A model generated the notes under the pieces. That model saw nothing but the letters and a program-made list of their open reading frames with translations. It was not told where the DNA came from and made no database searches. A stretch of DNA of 64,000 bases from Hydractinia symbiolongicarpus (taxonomy: Eukaryota > Cnidaria > Hydrozoa > Anthoathecata > Hydractiniidae), in contig NC_079876.1 of NCBI RefSeq assembly GCF_029227915.1, positions 622,001 to 686,000 of the forward strand, written 5' to 3'. The translations under genes were made by a program, and so were the position numbers. Below are positions 1-8,987 of the stretch, one piece after another (within the stretch, counting starts at the first letter, position 1; each line of letters opens with the position of its first letter).

Positions 1-2845
1 AGTCAAAAGTATACAAAGAAAGTACCCAGGGAGTAAACTCATTTCCCAAACGATTTTTTAAATTATTATTTCACCACTAAAGCCCATGAGACTTGTAGTT
101 TTTAAAAATGTTTTCATTTTTGATGAGACGCTGAATAAAAGAAGTTTAATCGCCGGCAAACGAAAACCCGCGATTTCCCGTAAATCCCGGACTCGGCCCA
201 TATAGTTAAAAGTATCCAAGGAAAGTACCCAGTGAGTAAACTCATTTCCCGAACGAATTTTTAAATTATTTTTTCACCACTAAAACGCATGAGACTTGTA
301 GTTTTCAGAAATGTTTTCATTTTTGATGAGACGCTGAATATAAGAAGTTTAATCGCCGGCAAACGAAAACCTGCGATTTCCCGTAAATCCCGGACTCGGC
401 CCGTATAGTCAAAAGTATACAAGGAAAGTACCCAGTGAGTAAACTTATTTCCCGAACGAATTTTTAAATTATTTTTTCACCACTAAAACGCATGAGACTT
501 GTAGTTTTTAAAATTGTTTTCATTTTTGATGAGACCTGAATAAAAGATGTTTAATCGCCGGCAAACGAAAACCCGCGATTTCCCGTAAATCCCGGACTCG
601 GCCGGTATAGTCAAAAGTATACAAGGAAAGTACCCAGTGAGTAAACTCATTTCCCGAACGAATTTTTAAATTATTTTTTCACCACTAAAACGCATAAGAC
701 ATGTAGTTTTCAAAAATGTTTTCATTTTTGATGAGACGCTGAATAAAAGAAGTTTAATCGCCGGCAAACGAAAACCTGCGATTTCCCGTAAATCCCGGAC
801 TCGGCCGGTATAGTCAAAAGTATACAAGGAAAGTACCCAGTGAGTAAACTCATTTCCCAAACGATTTTTTAAATTATTTTTTCACCACTAAAACGCATAA
901 GACTTGTAGTTTTCAAAAATGTTTTCATTTTTGATGAGACGCTGAATAAAAGAAGTTTAATCGCCGGCAAACGAAAACCTGCGATTTCCCGTAAATCCCG
1001 GACCCGTCCGTATAGTCAAAAGTATACAAAGAAAGTGCCCAGGGAGTAAACTCATTTCCCAAACGATTTTTTAAATTATTATTTCACCACTAAAACCCAT
1101 GAGACTTGTAGTTTTTAAAAATGTTTTCATTTTTAATGAGACGCTGAATAAAAGAAGTTTAATCGCCGGCAAACGAAAACCTGCGATTTCCCGTAAATCC
1201 TGGACTCGGCCCGTATAGTCAAAAGTATACAAAGAAAGTACCCAGGGAGTAAACTCATTTCCCGAACGAATTTTTAAATTATTTTTTCACCACTAAAACG
1301 CATGAGACTTGTAGTTTTCAGTAATGTTTTCATTTTTGATGAGACCCTGAATATAAGAAGTTTAATCGCCGGCAAACGAAAACCTGCGATTTCCCGTAAA
1401 TCCCGACTCGGCCCGTATAGTCAAAAGTATACAAGGAAAGTACCTAGTGAGTAAACTTATTTCCCGAACGAATTTTTAAATTATTTTTTCACCACTAAAA
1501 CGCATGAGACTTGTAGTTTTTAAAAATGTTTTCATTTTTGATGAGACGCTGAATAAAAGAAGTTTAATCGCCGGCAAACGAAAACCCGCGACTCCCCGTA
1601 AATCCCGGCTTGGCCCGTATAGTCAAAAGTATACAAAGAAAGTACCCAGGGTGTAAACGCATTTCCCGAACGATTTTTTAAATTATTTTTTCACCACTAA
1701 AACGCATGAGACTTGTAGTTTTCAAAAATGTTTTCATTTTTGATGAGACGCTGAATAAAAGAAGTTTACTCGCCGGCAAACGAAAACCTGCGATTTCCCG
1801 TAAATCCTGGACTCGGCCCGTATAGTCAAAATTATACAAAGAAAGTACCCAGGGAGTAAACTCATCTCCCAAACGATTTTTTAAATTATTATTTCACCAC
1901 TAAAGCCCATAAGACTTGTAGTTTTTAAAATTGTTTTCATTTTTGATGAGACCTGAATAAAAGATGTTTAATTGCCGGCAAATGAAAACCCGCGATTTCC
2001 CGTAAATCCCGAACTCGGCCCGTATAGTCAAAAGTATACAAAGAAAGTACCCAGGGAGTAAACTCATTTCCCAAACGATTTTTTAAATTATTATTTCACC
2101 ACTAAAGCCCATGAGACTTGTAGTTTTTAAAAATGTTTTCTTTTTTGATGAGACGCTGAATAAAAGAAGTTTAATCGCCGGCAAACGAAAACCCGCGATT
2201 TCCCGTAAATCCCAGACTCGGCCCATATAGTTAAAAGTATCCAAGGAAAGTACCCAGTGAGTAAACTTATTTCCCGAACGAATTTTTAAAATATTTTTTC
2301 ACCACTAAAACGCATGAGACTTGTAGTTTTCAGAAATGTTTTCATTTTTGATGAGACGCTGAATATAAGAAGTTTAATCGCGGCAAACGAAAACCTGCGA
2401 TTTCCCGTAAATCCGGGACTCGGCCGGTATAGTCAAAAGTATACAAGGAAAGTACCCAGTGAGTAAACTTATTTCCCGAACGAATTTTTAAATTATTTTT
2501 TCACCACTAAAACGCATGAGACTTGTAGTTTTTAAAAATGTTTTCATTTTTGATGAGACGCTGAATAAAAGAAGTTTAATCGCTGGCAAACGAAAACCTG
2601 CGGTTTCCCGTAAATCCCGGACTCGGCCCGTATAGTCAAAAGTATACAAAGAAAGTACCCAGGGTGTAAACGCATTTCCCGAACGATTTTTTAAATTATT
2701 TTTTGACCACTAAAACGCATGAGACTTGTAGTTTTCAAAAATGTTTTCATTTTTGATGAGACGCTGAATAAAAGAAGATTAATCGCCGGCAAACGAAAAC
2801 CCGCGACTCCCCGTAAATCCCGGCTTGGCCCGTATAGTCAAAAGT
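1..2845. repeat. Satellite array, left flank (about 203 bp monomers)
   Basis: About 14 head-to-tail copies of a monomer of roughly 203 bp. Each carries an AT-rich tract (ATTTTTTAAATTATT), the box CACCACTAAA, the box GATTTCCCGTAAATCC, and a GC-richer end with CTCGGCCCGTATAG. Monomers differ by scattered substitutions and small indels, for example GAGACGCTG versus GAGACCTG, so several sequence classes alternate. No gene is visible: the 64-codon antisense frames are by-products of the repeat. The array is in phase with the copy on the other side of the mobile element, so one array was split by the insertion. Confidence 0.97.
2841..2845. other. Target-site duplication, left copy (AAAGT)
   Basis: The five bases before the left terminal repeat match the five bases after the right one (19397-19401). 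If the first A of the element is shared, the duplication reads as 6 bp, AAAGTA. Polintons typically make 5-6 bp duplications. The sequence is part of the satellite box CAAAAGTATAC, so the empty site can be recognised in every neighbouring monomer. Confidence 0.9.
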
Positions 2846-3121
2846 AGAGATAGGAAAACCCCAATGTTAGGACAGACCCCCTTAGCAGTTTCCTATCCCA
2901 CGTTAAATTATGGATCATCCACGTCAAATCAACGATAGAAGAGTCGATAAAATCCATGTGCACTTTACCACTTTACGTCAAATAAGCGGGCATGCTCTCT
3001 AATATCTGTCCAAAACACCCTCCCCGGCCGTGTCCCCTGGGCCCCTCCCCGCCCTCATCTGTCGTCTCCTATAAATTATAGTGTTATGTGTGTCTATAAT
3101 GTCCTCTAGCCAGTGTGGTAA
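2846..3121 (+). repeat. Left terminal inverted repeat (276 bp)
   Basis: The sequence starting AGAGATAGGAAAACC is the reverse complement of the right end. By eye the two differ by about three substitutions and one 17 bp gap (the left copy lacks bases present at about 19174-19190). The inner part is GC-rich with C runs (about 3026-3055), giving G runs on the minus strand. The inner edge corresponds to the last codons of the polymerase gene at the other end, because the right repeat reaches into that gene. Confidence 0.95.
3034..3054 (-). other. G-quadruplex-type motif in left terminal repeat
   Basis: On the minus strand this reads as runs of 3, 4, 4 and 4 G with spacers of 1, 1 and 4 bases. 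The G-rich strand is the one whose 3' end points to the left terminus. The right repeat has the mirror arrangement. This is a sequence pattern only; folding is not shown. Confidence 0.6.
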
Positions 3122-3313
3122 AACCATCTGTCAATCAAACGCTTATAACAATAGGATTTTACATATTTTACATATTTTACATACCAGAAAGTTGTTTACA
3201 TAAGAAAAAAGTTAAAACGAAAGTAGCCGTTGCTAAGGATATTTGGTATGTAAGGAATGCATTGTTTCTCTATTGTTATTCTGGCTTGATTGACATTTAA
3301 TTGACGTCAATCT
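3122..3313. other. Left subterminal non-coding stretch with 9 bp triple repeat
   Basis: No credible gene. It holds three tandem copies of TTTTACATA at 3157-3183, and a perfect 12 bp palindrome ATTGACGTCAAT at 3300-3311, two bases beyond the stop of the minus-strand 389 aa gene. A 61-codon plus-strand frame here (3115-3300) begins in the terminal repeat and has no recognisable features. Confidence 0.6.
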
Positions 3314-4483
3314 TTATCTAAACAAATACCATATGAAATAACCCGTTGTCATAACAATCACAAGAGCGATCTTCTCATCTTCGTGTGTAGGAGGAGTATC
3401 TTTGTGGTAAGGTGCAGTAATGTGTTTATCTGTAGTATCCACGTGGTGTATGGTGATGTGTTTATCAGGATGATCGGGTGTTACAGGCTTCTTTTTAGTT
3501 ATCTTATGTGATTCGGTAACATTGACCTTTCGATTGATACCAATGGTAAGATCTTCACCCGATATCAAAATCTTGTTGTTGTAACCTACCACCCCTGTCT
3601 TAATTCTGAGATTCATGTCACTAGGTAACATATAAATACCTTGTCCAACCGAATAATCAACCTTACTTGAAGCGTAGTTTAACGTATCCTGATAACGTTT
3701 AATGTCCTCCTGAATATCAACCCTACGGTTAACAATGTCTTCAAGGTTATTCATAAAAACTCTTTGGGCGGTCAGAGCAATTGAATCATTACCAAGGATG
3801 GAGGAGCGTGCCGAGGCCTGAGAACTAAGAACAAGATAGGCATAGGCCCTAACACTGCTTGAGATCTTCACAAGGCCCGTTTTTGTAAATCCATCGGATT
3901 TTTCCACAATCCACCGCGTCATGGAGTCGTTAGTGAAATAACTCAACCCGGGAGTTGGATAGTCTTTACGTCTTTTTTGATATGAAGTGAAAAAGTACTG
4001 ACCTCTGTATTTCATGGGGTTGGAATCAACATCATACTCACCACAGATTTTTAGAAATTCCTCATTTGAATAAGGATTATCATATTGATTAAAACTATCC
4101 TCAAAGGGTAGAGGTGTCTGTAGGCGCTTAATGATTCGTCTAATGTGATAATACACATGAAAACGATATATTGACCTGACCATAGATCTACCATCCTTCA
4201 GGTGTTCGGAACTTACCCCACAGGCACTTGAAGCACACCAAGTGGCGAAATTTAGCTGGGTTTGCCATAGTCTAAAAGGTTGATTATTCCAAATTCTCAT
4301 ACGTTGCGCGTTATGACTAAGTTCATAATTGGTAAAAATATTAGGAAAGGAAGCGGGGAAAAAGCCACTTTCAGACACAATAATGGCCTGTTTGTACAGA
4401 TCCCTAGCGCCCAATATTTGAAGATCCCGCCCTCCATTTGGCTGATATGCCGCATTCGGATTATATCTGAAAATATCATCCAT
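3314..4483 (-). CDS. Polinton conserved protein, 389 aa, C-terminal membrane anchor
   Basis: Function unknown. It is a 389 residue protein read leftward from an ATG at 4483, divergent from the capsid block. The first three quarters look globular. The most striking stretch is around residues 78-92, with W82, C83 and C88 in a run of small residues. Then follow tyrosine- and arginine-rich segments and a mixed helical region (about 245-275). Residues 335-368 form a low-complexity His/Thr/Asp/Lys linker, and residues 370-388 a single hydrophobic helix ending in Arg, so a tail anchor is likely. The divergent position beside penton and capsid genes suggests a virion or virion-membrane role, which is inference. 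I checked it as a candidate for the missing adenain-like protease and saw no convincing His-Asp/Glu-Cys arrangement. The frame is intact. Confidence 0.75.
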   Translation of the reverse strand: MDDIFRYNPNAAYQPNGGRDLQILGARDLYKQAIIVSESGFFPASFPNIFTNYELSHNAQRMRIWNNQPFRLWQTQLNFATWCASSACGVSSEHLKDGRSMVRSIYRFHVYYHIRRIIKRLQTPLPFEDSFNQYDNPYSNEEFLKICGEYDVDSNPMKYRGQYFFTSYQKRRKDYPTPGLSYFTNDSMTRWIVEKSDGFTKTGLVKISSSVRAYAYLVLSSQASARSSILGNDSIALTAQRVFMNNLEDIVNRRVDIQEDIKRYQDTLNYASSKVDYSVGQGIYMLPSDMNLRIKTGVVGYNNKILISGEDLTIGINRKVNVTESHKITKKKPVTPDHPDKHITIHHVDTTDKHITAPYHKDTPPTHEDEKIALVIVMTTGYFIWYLFR

Positions 4484-4566
4484 TCTTTGATTTAAATATA
4501 TTCACAATCTCTAATATAATAATGTAAATCACAATAAAGGACGTAAATAGCGAGAAGAAAATCTAT
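4484..4566. promoter_or_regulatory. Divergent promoter region between 389 aa gene and penton
   Basis: An 83 bp AT-rich gap between two outward-facing genes. It contains TTTAAATATA near 4490 and TAATATAATAATG near 4513-4524. An ATG at 4522 is followed immediately by an in-frame TAA at 4525. Promoter role is inferred from position and composition only. Confidence 0.45.
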
Positions 4567-5085
4567 TTGTATCAACCGATAGACAACTCACATGGTACAA
4601 AGGAGGTTGCGATCGTGGAGACGTTTTCAGATAATGTCACATATGTAGCTACAGCTCCAATAGATATACCCTTGGCCGATGGAGTTACCACGGTTAGGTT
4701 ACAACAGGGTCAGCACTACACGGGTAGGGAGTTGAATTCAATCGTGAGAGGTGATGTAAAATCAACACAACTAGCTAGAAACTCTAAGTTGAGTAAAATA
4801 TTCAATATGGAGGGTGTAACGGAACTACATTTTAATCTTAATGAATTGGATAACTCGTTAAATCTTAAAGATGGTGAATATAGCAACAACCTGATGACAT
4901 ATCATATATCCGAGTATGGTGGTGATTTTACATATATTGAACCGAAAAATCCGCAATATAAGAAACTAAAGAAAGGTTTACTTCAATCACTTACCATGAG
5001 AGTCACAGGTCAGATTGGTAAGGTGTTATGGGGTGGTATGAAGACAACAGTTACCATTCACATAAGAGATACGGCGTACAGATGA
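4567..5085 (+). CDS. Penton-like minor capsid protein (start codon unclear)
   Basis: About 172 residues from a TTG at 4567, rich in beta-strand-like alternation (VTYVATAPIDIPLADG, then VTTVRLQQG) and ending with TVTIHIRDTAYR. This fits the single-jelly-roll penton protein of Polintons by size and by its position immediately before the major capsid gene. In the particle it would form the five-fold vertices. The start is a problem: the frame is open upstream to 4528, but there is no ATG in that stretch. The only nearby in-frame ATG (4522) is followed at once by TAA, and the first internal ATG is at about 4807, well inside the conserved body. Possible explanations are a mutated second codon, a spliced 5' exon, non-AUG initiation or a sequencing error. 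Identification as penton rests on context and fold-like pattern. Confidence 0.7.
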   Translation: MYQPIDNSHGTKEVAIVETFSDNVTYVATAPIDIPLADGVTTVRLQQGQHYTGRELNSIVRGDVKSTQLARNSKLSKIFNMEGVTELHFNLNELDNSLNLKDGEYSNNLMTYHISEYGGDFTYIEPKNPQYKKLKKGLLQSLTMRVTGQIGKVLWGGMKTTVTIHIRDTAYR

Positions 5086-5140
5086 TACCGTAGCATTAAC
5101 CGAATTAAAGTAAAATAAAATAAAAGTAATATGGAATAGC

Positions 5141-6460
5141 ATGGAATACGGGAAAAAGTTAAACCCAGAGCGTTCACTTAGGATCGCACATGGCGTAAAA
5201 GGAACGCATCAAAAAGTAATTGTCACTCACAACCCAAGTGAGATTGATCAGAACCAGTTACTCCTGATTAGGTTCCCTAATTTAGGTAACGATGATGTCA
5301 TTGTTCCTGGTACTTCGAAAATAACTTTCGACGTTGAACTCGAGTCAAAAGTCGACACGAAGAGAACATTGGTCTCTAACATAGGGAGGGCAATTGTTAA
5401 AAAGCTAGCTATCAAGTTCGAGGGTACCGAGATTCTGAGCATTGATGACTTTGATCTTTTCGGGTGCTACAGAGATTTATGGCTAACCAAGTCCGAAAAA
5501 AGAAATGCAATAAGACAAGGTATCATCTTTGATGAAGGGTGTACAGAAAACTGTATGAAACTGAGAGTTGGAGCCGCGGATAAAGACGCATCAGAGGTAG
5601 CGGACAAAGCTATTTATGATGCATACAAAAACAAGTTCACCATACCACTAGATTTTGAAATGTTAGATAGCACGATCCCATATTATCAGGCTGGATTAGG
5701 TAATAGGCTGTGTTATGAGATAACATTCAACAATTATGACAGGGTAGTATTATCAACACCAACCAAACCTTCCGGTGCCACATCGGCACCCGCGCCGGAT
5801 GCTAAATACAAAATCTCCAACATATCTCTCGAATATGAGATTGTGACACAACCCACACTCGCCAGATTCATTTCAAATGAATACCAAAACATGGCCGTAC
5901 TCTATGACAGATTTCTGAGACATAGACAAATTAGGGTGGATAAGTCGGACACAACGTGGAATTGGTCATTCAATACACCGTGCAAGTCCCTGAAGGGTAT
6001 ATTGGTTCTGTTTGAGGAAGAGAAAGCTTACAAACGAGATACCGGTAGGTTCTACAATCCTAAGATCAAAAAGGTATCCGCCATAGTTGAGGGTAAGCCT
6101 AACCAACTTTTCGCTCAGGGGATGCAACCGTTTGAGCATTATGGTGAAATATGCAAGTATTTCGCGGAGGGCAAACAAAGGGATGGTAACGCCGGTGAAA
6201 TACAGAAACATCTGCAACTACATGATGTGAAGGTCGCGGACTACCTAACCACGAAATATGCTCTATGGCTGGATTTCAGAACCATAGATGAAAACTCACT
6301 GCACGGGACCGGCCGACGGATTGAAAATGCGAGCGAGGGGATCACACTGCAAGTTGAAAAGACGGCCGAAACCGCGGGATCCTTAAACGCCTACATATAT
6401 CTAATCATGGATGCTCAATTAAATATTCAAAACGGTGAAATTATGGATGTACTATATTAA
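5141..6460 (+). CDS. Polinton major capsid protein (double jelly roll, hexon-type)
   Basis: A 439 residue protein in the expected size range for the Polinton/adintovirus major capsid protein, which forms the pseudo-hexagonal capsomers. A diagnostic N-terminal stretch lies at about residues 85-125: a conserved block around SNIGRAIVKKLAIKFEG, followed by an acidic SIDDFDLFGCYRDLW segment. The body alternates predicted beta strands and loops, including a Pro/Ala-rich loop near residues 207-220 and a second-half segment around FISNEYQNMAVLYDRFLRH. The start at 5141 is the first ATG after an A-rich leader. The gene ends one base before the ATPase ATG, so the two are tightly coupled. The frame is intact. 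Confidence 0.9.
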   Translation: MEYGKKLNPERSLRIAHGVKGTHQKVIVTHNPSEIDQNQLLLIRFPNLGNDDVIVPGTSKITFDVELESKVDTKRTLVSNIGRAIVKKLAIKFEGTEILSIDDFDLFGCYRDLWLTKSEKRNAIRQGIIFDEGCTENCMKLRVGAADKDASEVADKAIYDAYKNKFTIPLDFEMLDSTIPYYQAGLGNRLCYEITFNNYDRVVLSTPTKPSGATSAPAPDAKYKISNISLEYEIVTQPTLARFISNEYQNMAVLYDRFLRHRQIRVDKSDTTWNWSFNTPCKSLKGILVLFEEEKAYKRDTGRFYNPKIKKVSAIVEGKPNQLFAQGMQPFEHYGEICKYFAEGKQRDGNAGEIQKHLQLHDVKVADYLTTKYALWLDFRTIDENSLHGTGRRIENASEGITLQVEKTAETAGSLNAYIYLIMDAQLNIQNGEIMDVLY

Positions 6461-6461
6461 G

Positions 6462-7058
6462 ATGGACTACATGAAAGATCCTCACACGGCATTATTCGTC
6501 GGTCCCACGGGCTGCGGAAAATCCAGACGCGTTGTAACATTACTAGAGAGTGAATACTTTGATCACTTTGATTTCATTGTGATTATATGTCCAACATTAA
6601 AATGGAACAAGACATATATGTGTCGAAAATGGTTTTGGAACGACAGATATGTGATTCTAATCGAGCCCATGGGTATGTTGTACGAATGGATTCAAAATAT
6701 GACGGATTTCTGTGCCGGATACAAAACATTATTCCTGATCGATGACATCATCGCGGATGAGAAACTGGACAAAAAGAGGCAACCACTGCTGGAGCTGGCC
6801 ATCAGCGGTCGGCATCGAAACCACTCCATGTGGCTACTCACACAATCATACACCGCGATACCGAAGAACTTACGAAGGCAGGCAAAAATGTTATATGTGT
6901 GGTATCCGAAGGACAGGGATGATCTCGCAACCATCCACAAAGAGAATGATGTCATTGAATCGTCGGAGATCCAGAAGGTCAAGGAAAGGCTGAAAGATGG
7001 CAAATATACACATTTAGTCATGAGGATGGAATCTCCACGAACTCACGTGATTTGCTAG
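6462..7058 (+). CDS. Genome-packaging ATPase (A32/FtsK-HerA type)
   Basis: From the ATG at 6462 the protein is 198 residues. Walker A is GPTGCGKS at residues 14-21, and Walker B is LFLIDD at about 90-95. It is followed by an SGRHRNHSMWLLTQ segment (115-128) typical of the sensor/glutamine region of A32-like ATPases. An upstream in-frame ATG at 6435 overlaps the capsid gene and is less likely. These enzymes pump DNA into the capsid using ATP. The order capsid gene, then ATPase, supports this role. It ends 12 nt before a perfect hairpin that may end the transcript. Confidence 0.92.
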   Translation: MDYMKDPHTALFVGPTGCGKSRRVVTLLESEYFDHFDFIVIICPTLKWNKTYMCRKWFWNDRYVILIEPMGMLYEWIQNMTDFCAGYKTLFLIDDIIADEKLDKKRQPLLELAISGRHRNHSMWLLTQSYTAIPKNLRRQAKMLYVWYPKDRDDLATIHKENDVIESSEIQKVKERLKDGKYTHLVMRMESPRTHVIC

Positions 7059-7069
7059 AATGGGCATTT

Positions 7070-7094
7070 TTTGTTACAAGACTCTTGTAACAAA
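7070..7094 (+). terminator. Hairpin after the ATPase gene
   Basis: A perfect inverted repeat TTTGTTACAAG / CTTGTAACAAA with a 3 nt loop, starting 11 nt after the ATPase stop codon. The same GTTAC...GTAAC core recurs after several other genes of the element (9001, 13002, 14719), suggesting a shared 3'-end signal. Function is inferred. Confidence 0.6.
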
Positions 7095-7129
7095 TCTATA
7101 GGAAAACTACAGTACTATCCTACAATACC

Positions 7130-7744
7130 ATGATAGAATATATAAATTTCATATTACTGGTGACAGCCGTGGCGCTATTGCTGGTATTGGTTAGTTTTTG
7201 CCTTTTTTGTATTAAAAAATACCTATCGCTATTGAAAATGGCTGAAACAGCAATTGACAACCTAATTTTTATCGATGAACGGGATGACCAGGATGATGGG
7301 AAGAGACAGAAATTGCTCGAGTGCGTGCTGACCGGAAATAGTATCCTGTATCTGGGGAAGATGTATACGGAGGCGGGGATCCAGAAGCTCGGGAATAATG
7401 AGGTGGATAAACTTTTCGCCATATACGAGGCTAAACTGTCTGGTCAAATGGTAAAGTCTTTGGGACAGTCAATAATCCACATGTACTCCATGGGCGCCTG
7501 TGCGGCTCTAGGTATAAAAAATCAAAAGGCTCTGAGTGATGACCTGGAGAATGATCCGTTCCTAAACTCGGCACTCCAAAGGTTCACATGTGATCTATAT
7601 TATAAGTTCGGATCACTACTATCACCAATCAGCGTAGGTTTAATAACAGGTAGGCATTATATCGCAGGAAAAAATTTAAACAATATCGATACGGATACTA
7701 AAGATGTCGGATACTCCAGTTCAGGTGACAACGAAGAACCCTAA
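7130..7744 (+). CDS. Unknown protein, 204 aa, N-terminal membrane segment
   Basis: Not recognised as a named family. Residues 5-28 form a strongly hydrophobic helix followed by KK, consistent with a signal anchor. The rest is mostly helical and soluble-looking: an acidic/basic stretch (about 48-60, DERDDQDDGKRQK), then alternating amphipathic helices, and a short Gly/Ser/Asp/Glu-rich tail. Its last 41 bases overlap the next gene in another frame, as expected for a compact polycistronic layout. Position right after the packaging ATPase suggests a virion-associated membrane protein (inference). Confidence 0.7.
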   Translation: MIEYINFILLVTAVALLLVLVSFCLFCIKKYLSLLKMAETAIDNLIFIDERDDQDDGKRQKLLECVLTGNSILYLGKMYTEAGIQKLGNNEVDKLFAIYEAKLSGQMVKSLGQSIIHMYSMGACAALGIKNQKALSDDLENDPFLNSALQRFTCDLYYKFGSLLSPISVGLITGRHYIAGKNLNNIDTDTKDVGYSSSGDNEEP

Positions 7745-8120
7745 AAAGGTTGAGGCGGGTAAGAGACTGGCCGAATACAACCGTAAAAAGAGGGAGGATT
7801 ATAAAAGATTGCTCATGGCACAGACGGAGGTACAGTCGGCACCTCAGACACAAACCCGGCCGGCACCTCAGACACACTCAGCACCCCAGACACAGTTGGA
7901 GGATCCTAAGGATATTGTCATTGAGGATTCTGTGACAGACGGCCCCAAACACGGCGGAGTGAACTACACAATAATGGGTGGTGGTGGTGTGATAGTTATG
8001 CTACTAATTGGAGCGTTAGTGGTCTATAAAAATAAGGACAAAAATATTAAGGTGAAGGGTACCCCACCACCCTCCGATCCTAAAAAAACCGTGAGAATAA
8101 GTAAACTTGAAATGGAATAA
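7704..8120 (+). CDS. Basic, proline-rich single-pass membrane protein, 138 aa
   Basis: Three parts. An N-terminal basic helix (about residues 11-36, including NPKKVEAGKRLAEYNRKKRE) could bind nucleic acid or a partner. Residues 44-64 are a low-complexity Ala-Pro-Gln-Thr region with short repeats. Residues 89-108 are a Gly-rich hydrophobic transmembrane helix, followed by a Lys-rich tail. The start at 7704 lies inside the upstream 204 aa gene (41 bp overlap). The basic N-terminal pattern resembles, from memory, small proteins of other animal Polintons. No function is established; a link between membrane and core is plausible. Confidence 0.7.
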   Translation: MSDTPVQVTTKNPKKVEAGKRLAEYNRKKREDYKRLLMAQTEVQSAPQTQTRPAPQTHSAPQTQLEDPKDIVIEDSVTDGPKHGGVNYTIMGGGGVIVMLLIGALVVYKNKDKNIKVKGTPPPSDPKKTVRISKLEME

Positions 8121-8164
8121 AGGGATAATATCGCGATACTATAATCTTGAAGTAAATATAAGAC

Positions 8165-8392
8165 ATGGATAAGAAAAGTATAGTCAACGATATTTATAAA
8201 GCATCGGTCGTATGCGTTTTCGCTGTGGGCTATTCAATGCTCGGAAAAAAGGTATTAAAAATGACACCACCCTCAATTCAGAAGTTTGACCTGGAAGATA
8301 CCGGAAAGCTTGTAGCCATAGTCGCCGCAAGTGAAATGACAAGAGAATATCTGGTTAAGCAGAAAATTATACCCGAAACTATAAATATATAA
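8165..8392 (+). CDS. Small hydrophobic protein, 75 aa
   Basis: Not recognised. Residues 12-27 and about 47-56 are hydrophobic (ASVVCVFAVGYSMLG and KLVAIVAAS), so one or two membrane contacts are possible. The ATG at 8165 follows an AT-rich leader, and the stop TAA overlaps the ATG of the next small gene by one base (TAATG at 8390-8394), which argues that both frames are real. Confidence 0.6.
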   Translation: MDKKSIVNDIYKASVVCVFAVGYSMLGKKVLKMTPPSIQKFDLEDTGKLVAIVAASEMTREYLVKQKIIPETINI

Positions 8393-8523
8393 TGTTGCGA
8401 ATACTGGAATGGTTGGTCTGGGTTTTATATCGACGTAAGAAAGTTGAGAGTATTTTACCCAAGGTGGAATACACGGAGGTGGATACGGATGTCATAGACT
8501 CCGAAGCTATCGTATTAAAATAA
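8392..8523 (+). CDS. Very small protein, 43 aa, overlapping TAATG start
   Basis: An intact 43 codon frame. Its ATG overlaps the stop of the 75 aa gene by one base, and it ends at TAA 8521-8523, 34 bp before the next gene. The N-terminus is hydrophobic and Trp-rich (LRILEWLVWVLY), followed by a basic RRKK cluster and an acidic tail rich in Glu, Asp, Val and Thr. This is the layout of a tiny membrane-anchored protein. It fills what would otherwise be the only gap in this gene block. No homology is recognised. Confidence 0.55.
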   Translation: MLRILEWLVWVLYRRKKVESILPKVEYTEVDTDVIDSEAIVLK

Positions 8524-8557
8524 CGCCACTAAAATATACTGTAGTAGTATATGAAAC

Positions 8558-8983
8558 ATGGCTTCAATTGCAATGATGTTGGGAGGTGCCTTCGCGAACG
8601 CTTTGGCCTTCACCGGATCAAGCTACCTCTTTTCAAGTTTATCCAAGGATAGGATAGATAAAGAACGGAAGCGGCATGATCTAGCCATAGAACAACTGCA
8701 GAAGGCTCAGGTTATATGGCAACGTAAAAGACAAGAGAGGGTGGACTTTATCAATAAGCAGCTCAGACTTGAGAAGAAGGCTGAGGGTAAATTCACGGAG
8801 CTGGATGACGCGATGCGGGAATATAAAAAAGTATTTGGAGGATCACCTCTCACAGATATTCCGCGCAGGCCCGTATTGAGCGACTTTTATACACCCAGCA
8901 ACGGCCAGCATGAACGGGAATTGGCATTTATCGCGCTAAGCATGATTGGTGTCGGAGGCGCCGTGTGGTATTTCGAAAAATAG
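8558..8983 (+). CDS. Coiled-coil membrane protein, 141 aa
   Basis: Residues 3-27 are hydrophobic and Ala/Gly-rich. Residues 31-90 form a long charged helix with coiled-coil character (many Lys, Arg, Glu, with Leu/Ile spacing). Residues 91-115 are a Pro-rich linker including LSDFYTP, and residues 121-138 a second hydrophobic helix. A hairpin-like helical protein with both ends in a membrane fits best. The pattern resembles, from memory, a conserved protein of cnidarian Polintons. It is the last gene of the plus-strand capsid block and converges on the 426 aa gene. Confidence 0.7.
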   Translation: MASIAMMLGGAFANALAFTGSSYLFSSLSKDRIDKERKRHDLAIEQLQKAQVIWQRKRQERVDFINKQLRLEKKAEGKFTELDDAMREYKKVFGGSPLTDIPRRPVLSDFYTPSNGQHERELAFIALSMIGVGGAVWYFEK

Positions 8984-8987
8984 TACC

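Noticed and set aside
1-2845. Repeated antisense 64-codon frames (MGDEFTPWVL-type) in the satellite, also throughout 19397-64000
   Set aside because: They occur only in some monomer classes, are broken by small indels in the rest, nearly fill the monomer by chance, and have no promoter, partner or protein family. They are by-products of the repeat.
3115-3300. 61-codon plus-strand frame after the left terminal repeat
   Set aside because: Starts inside the terminal repeat, is driven by the TTTTACATA repeats, and has no recognisable domain.
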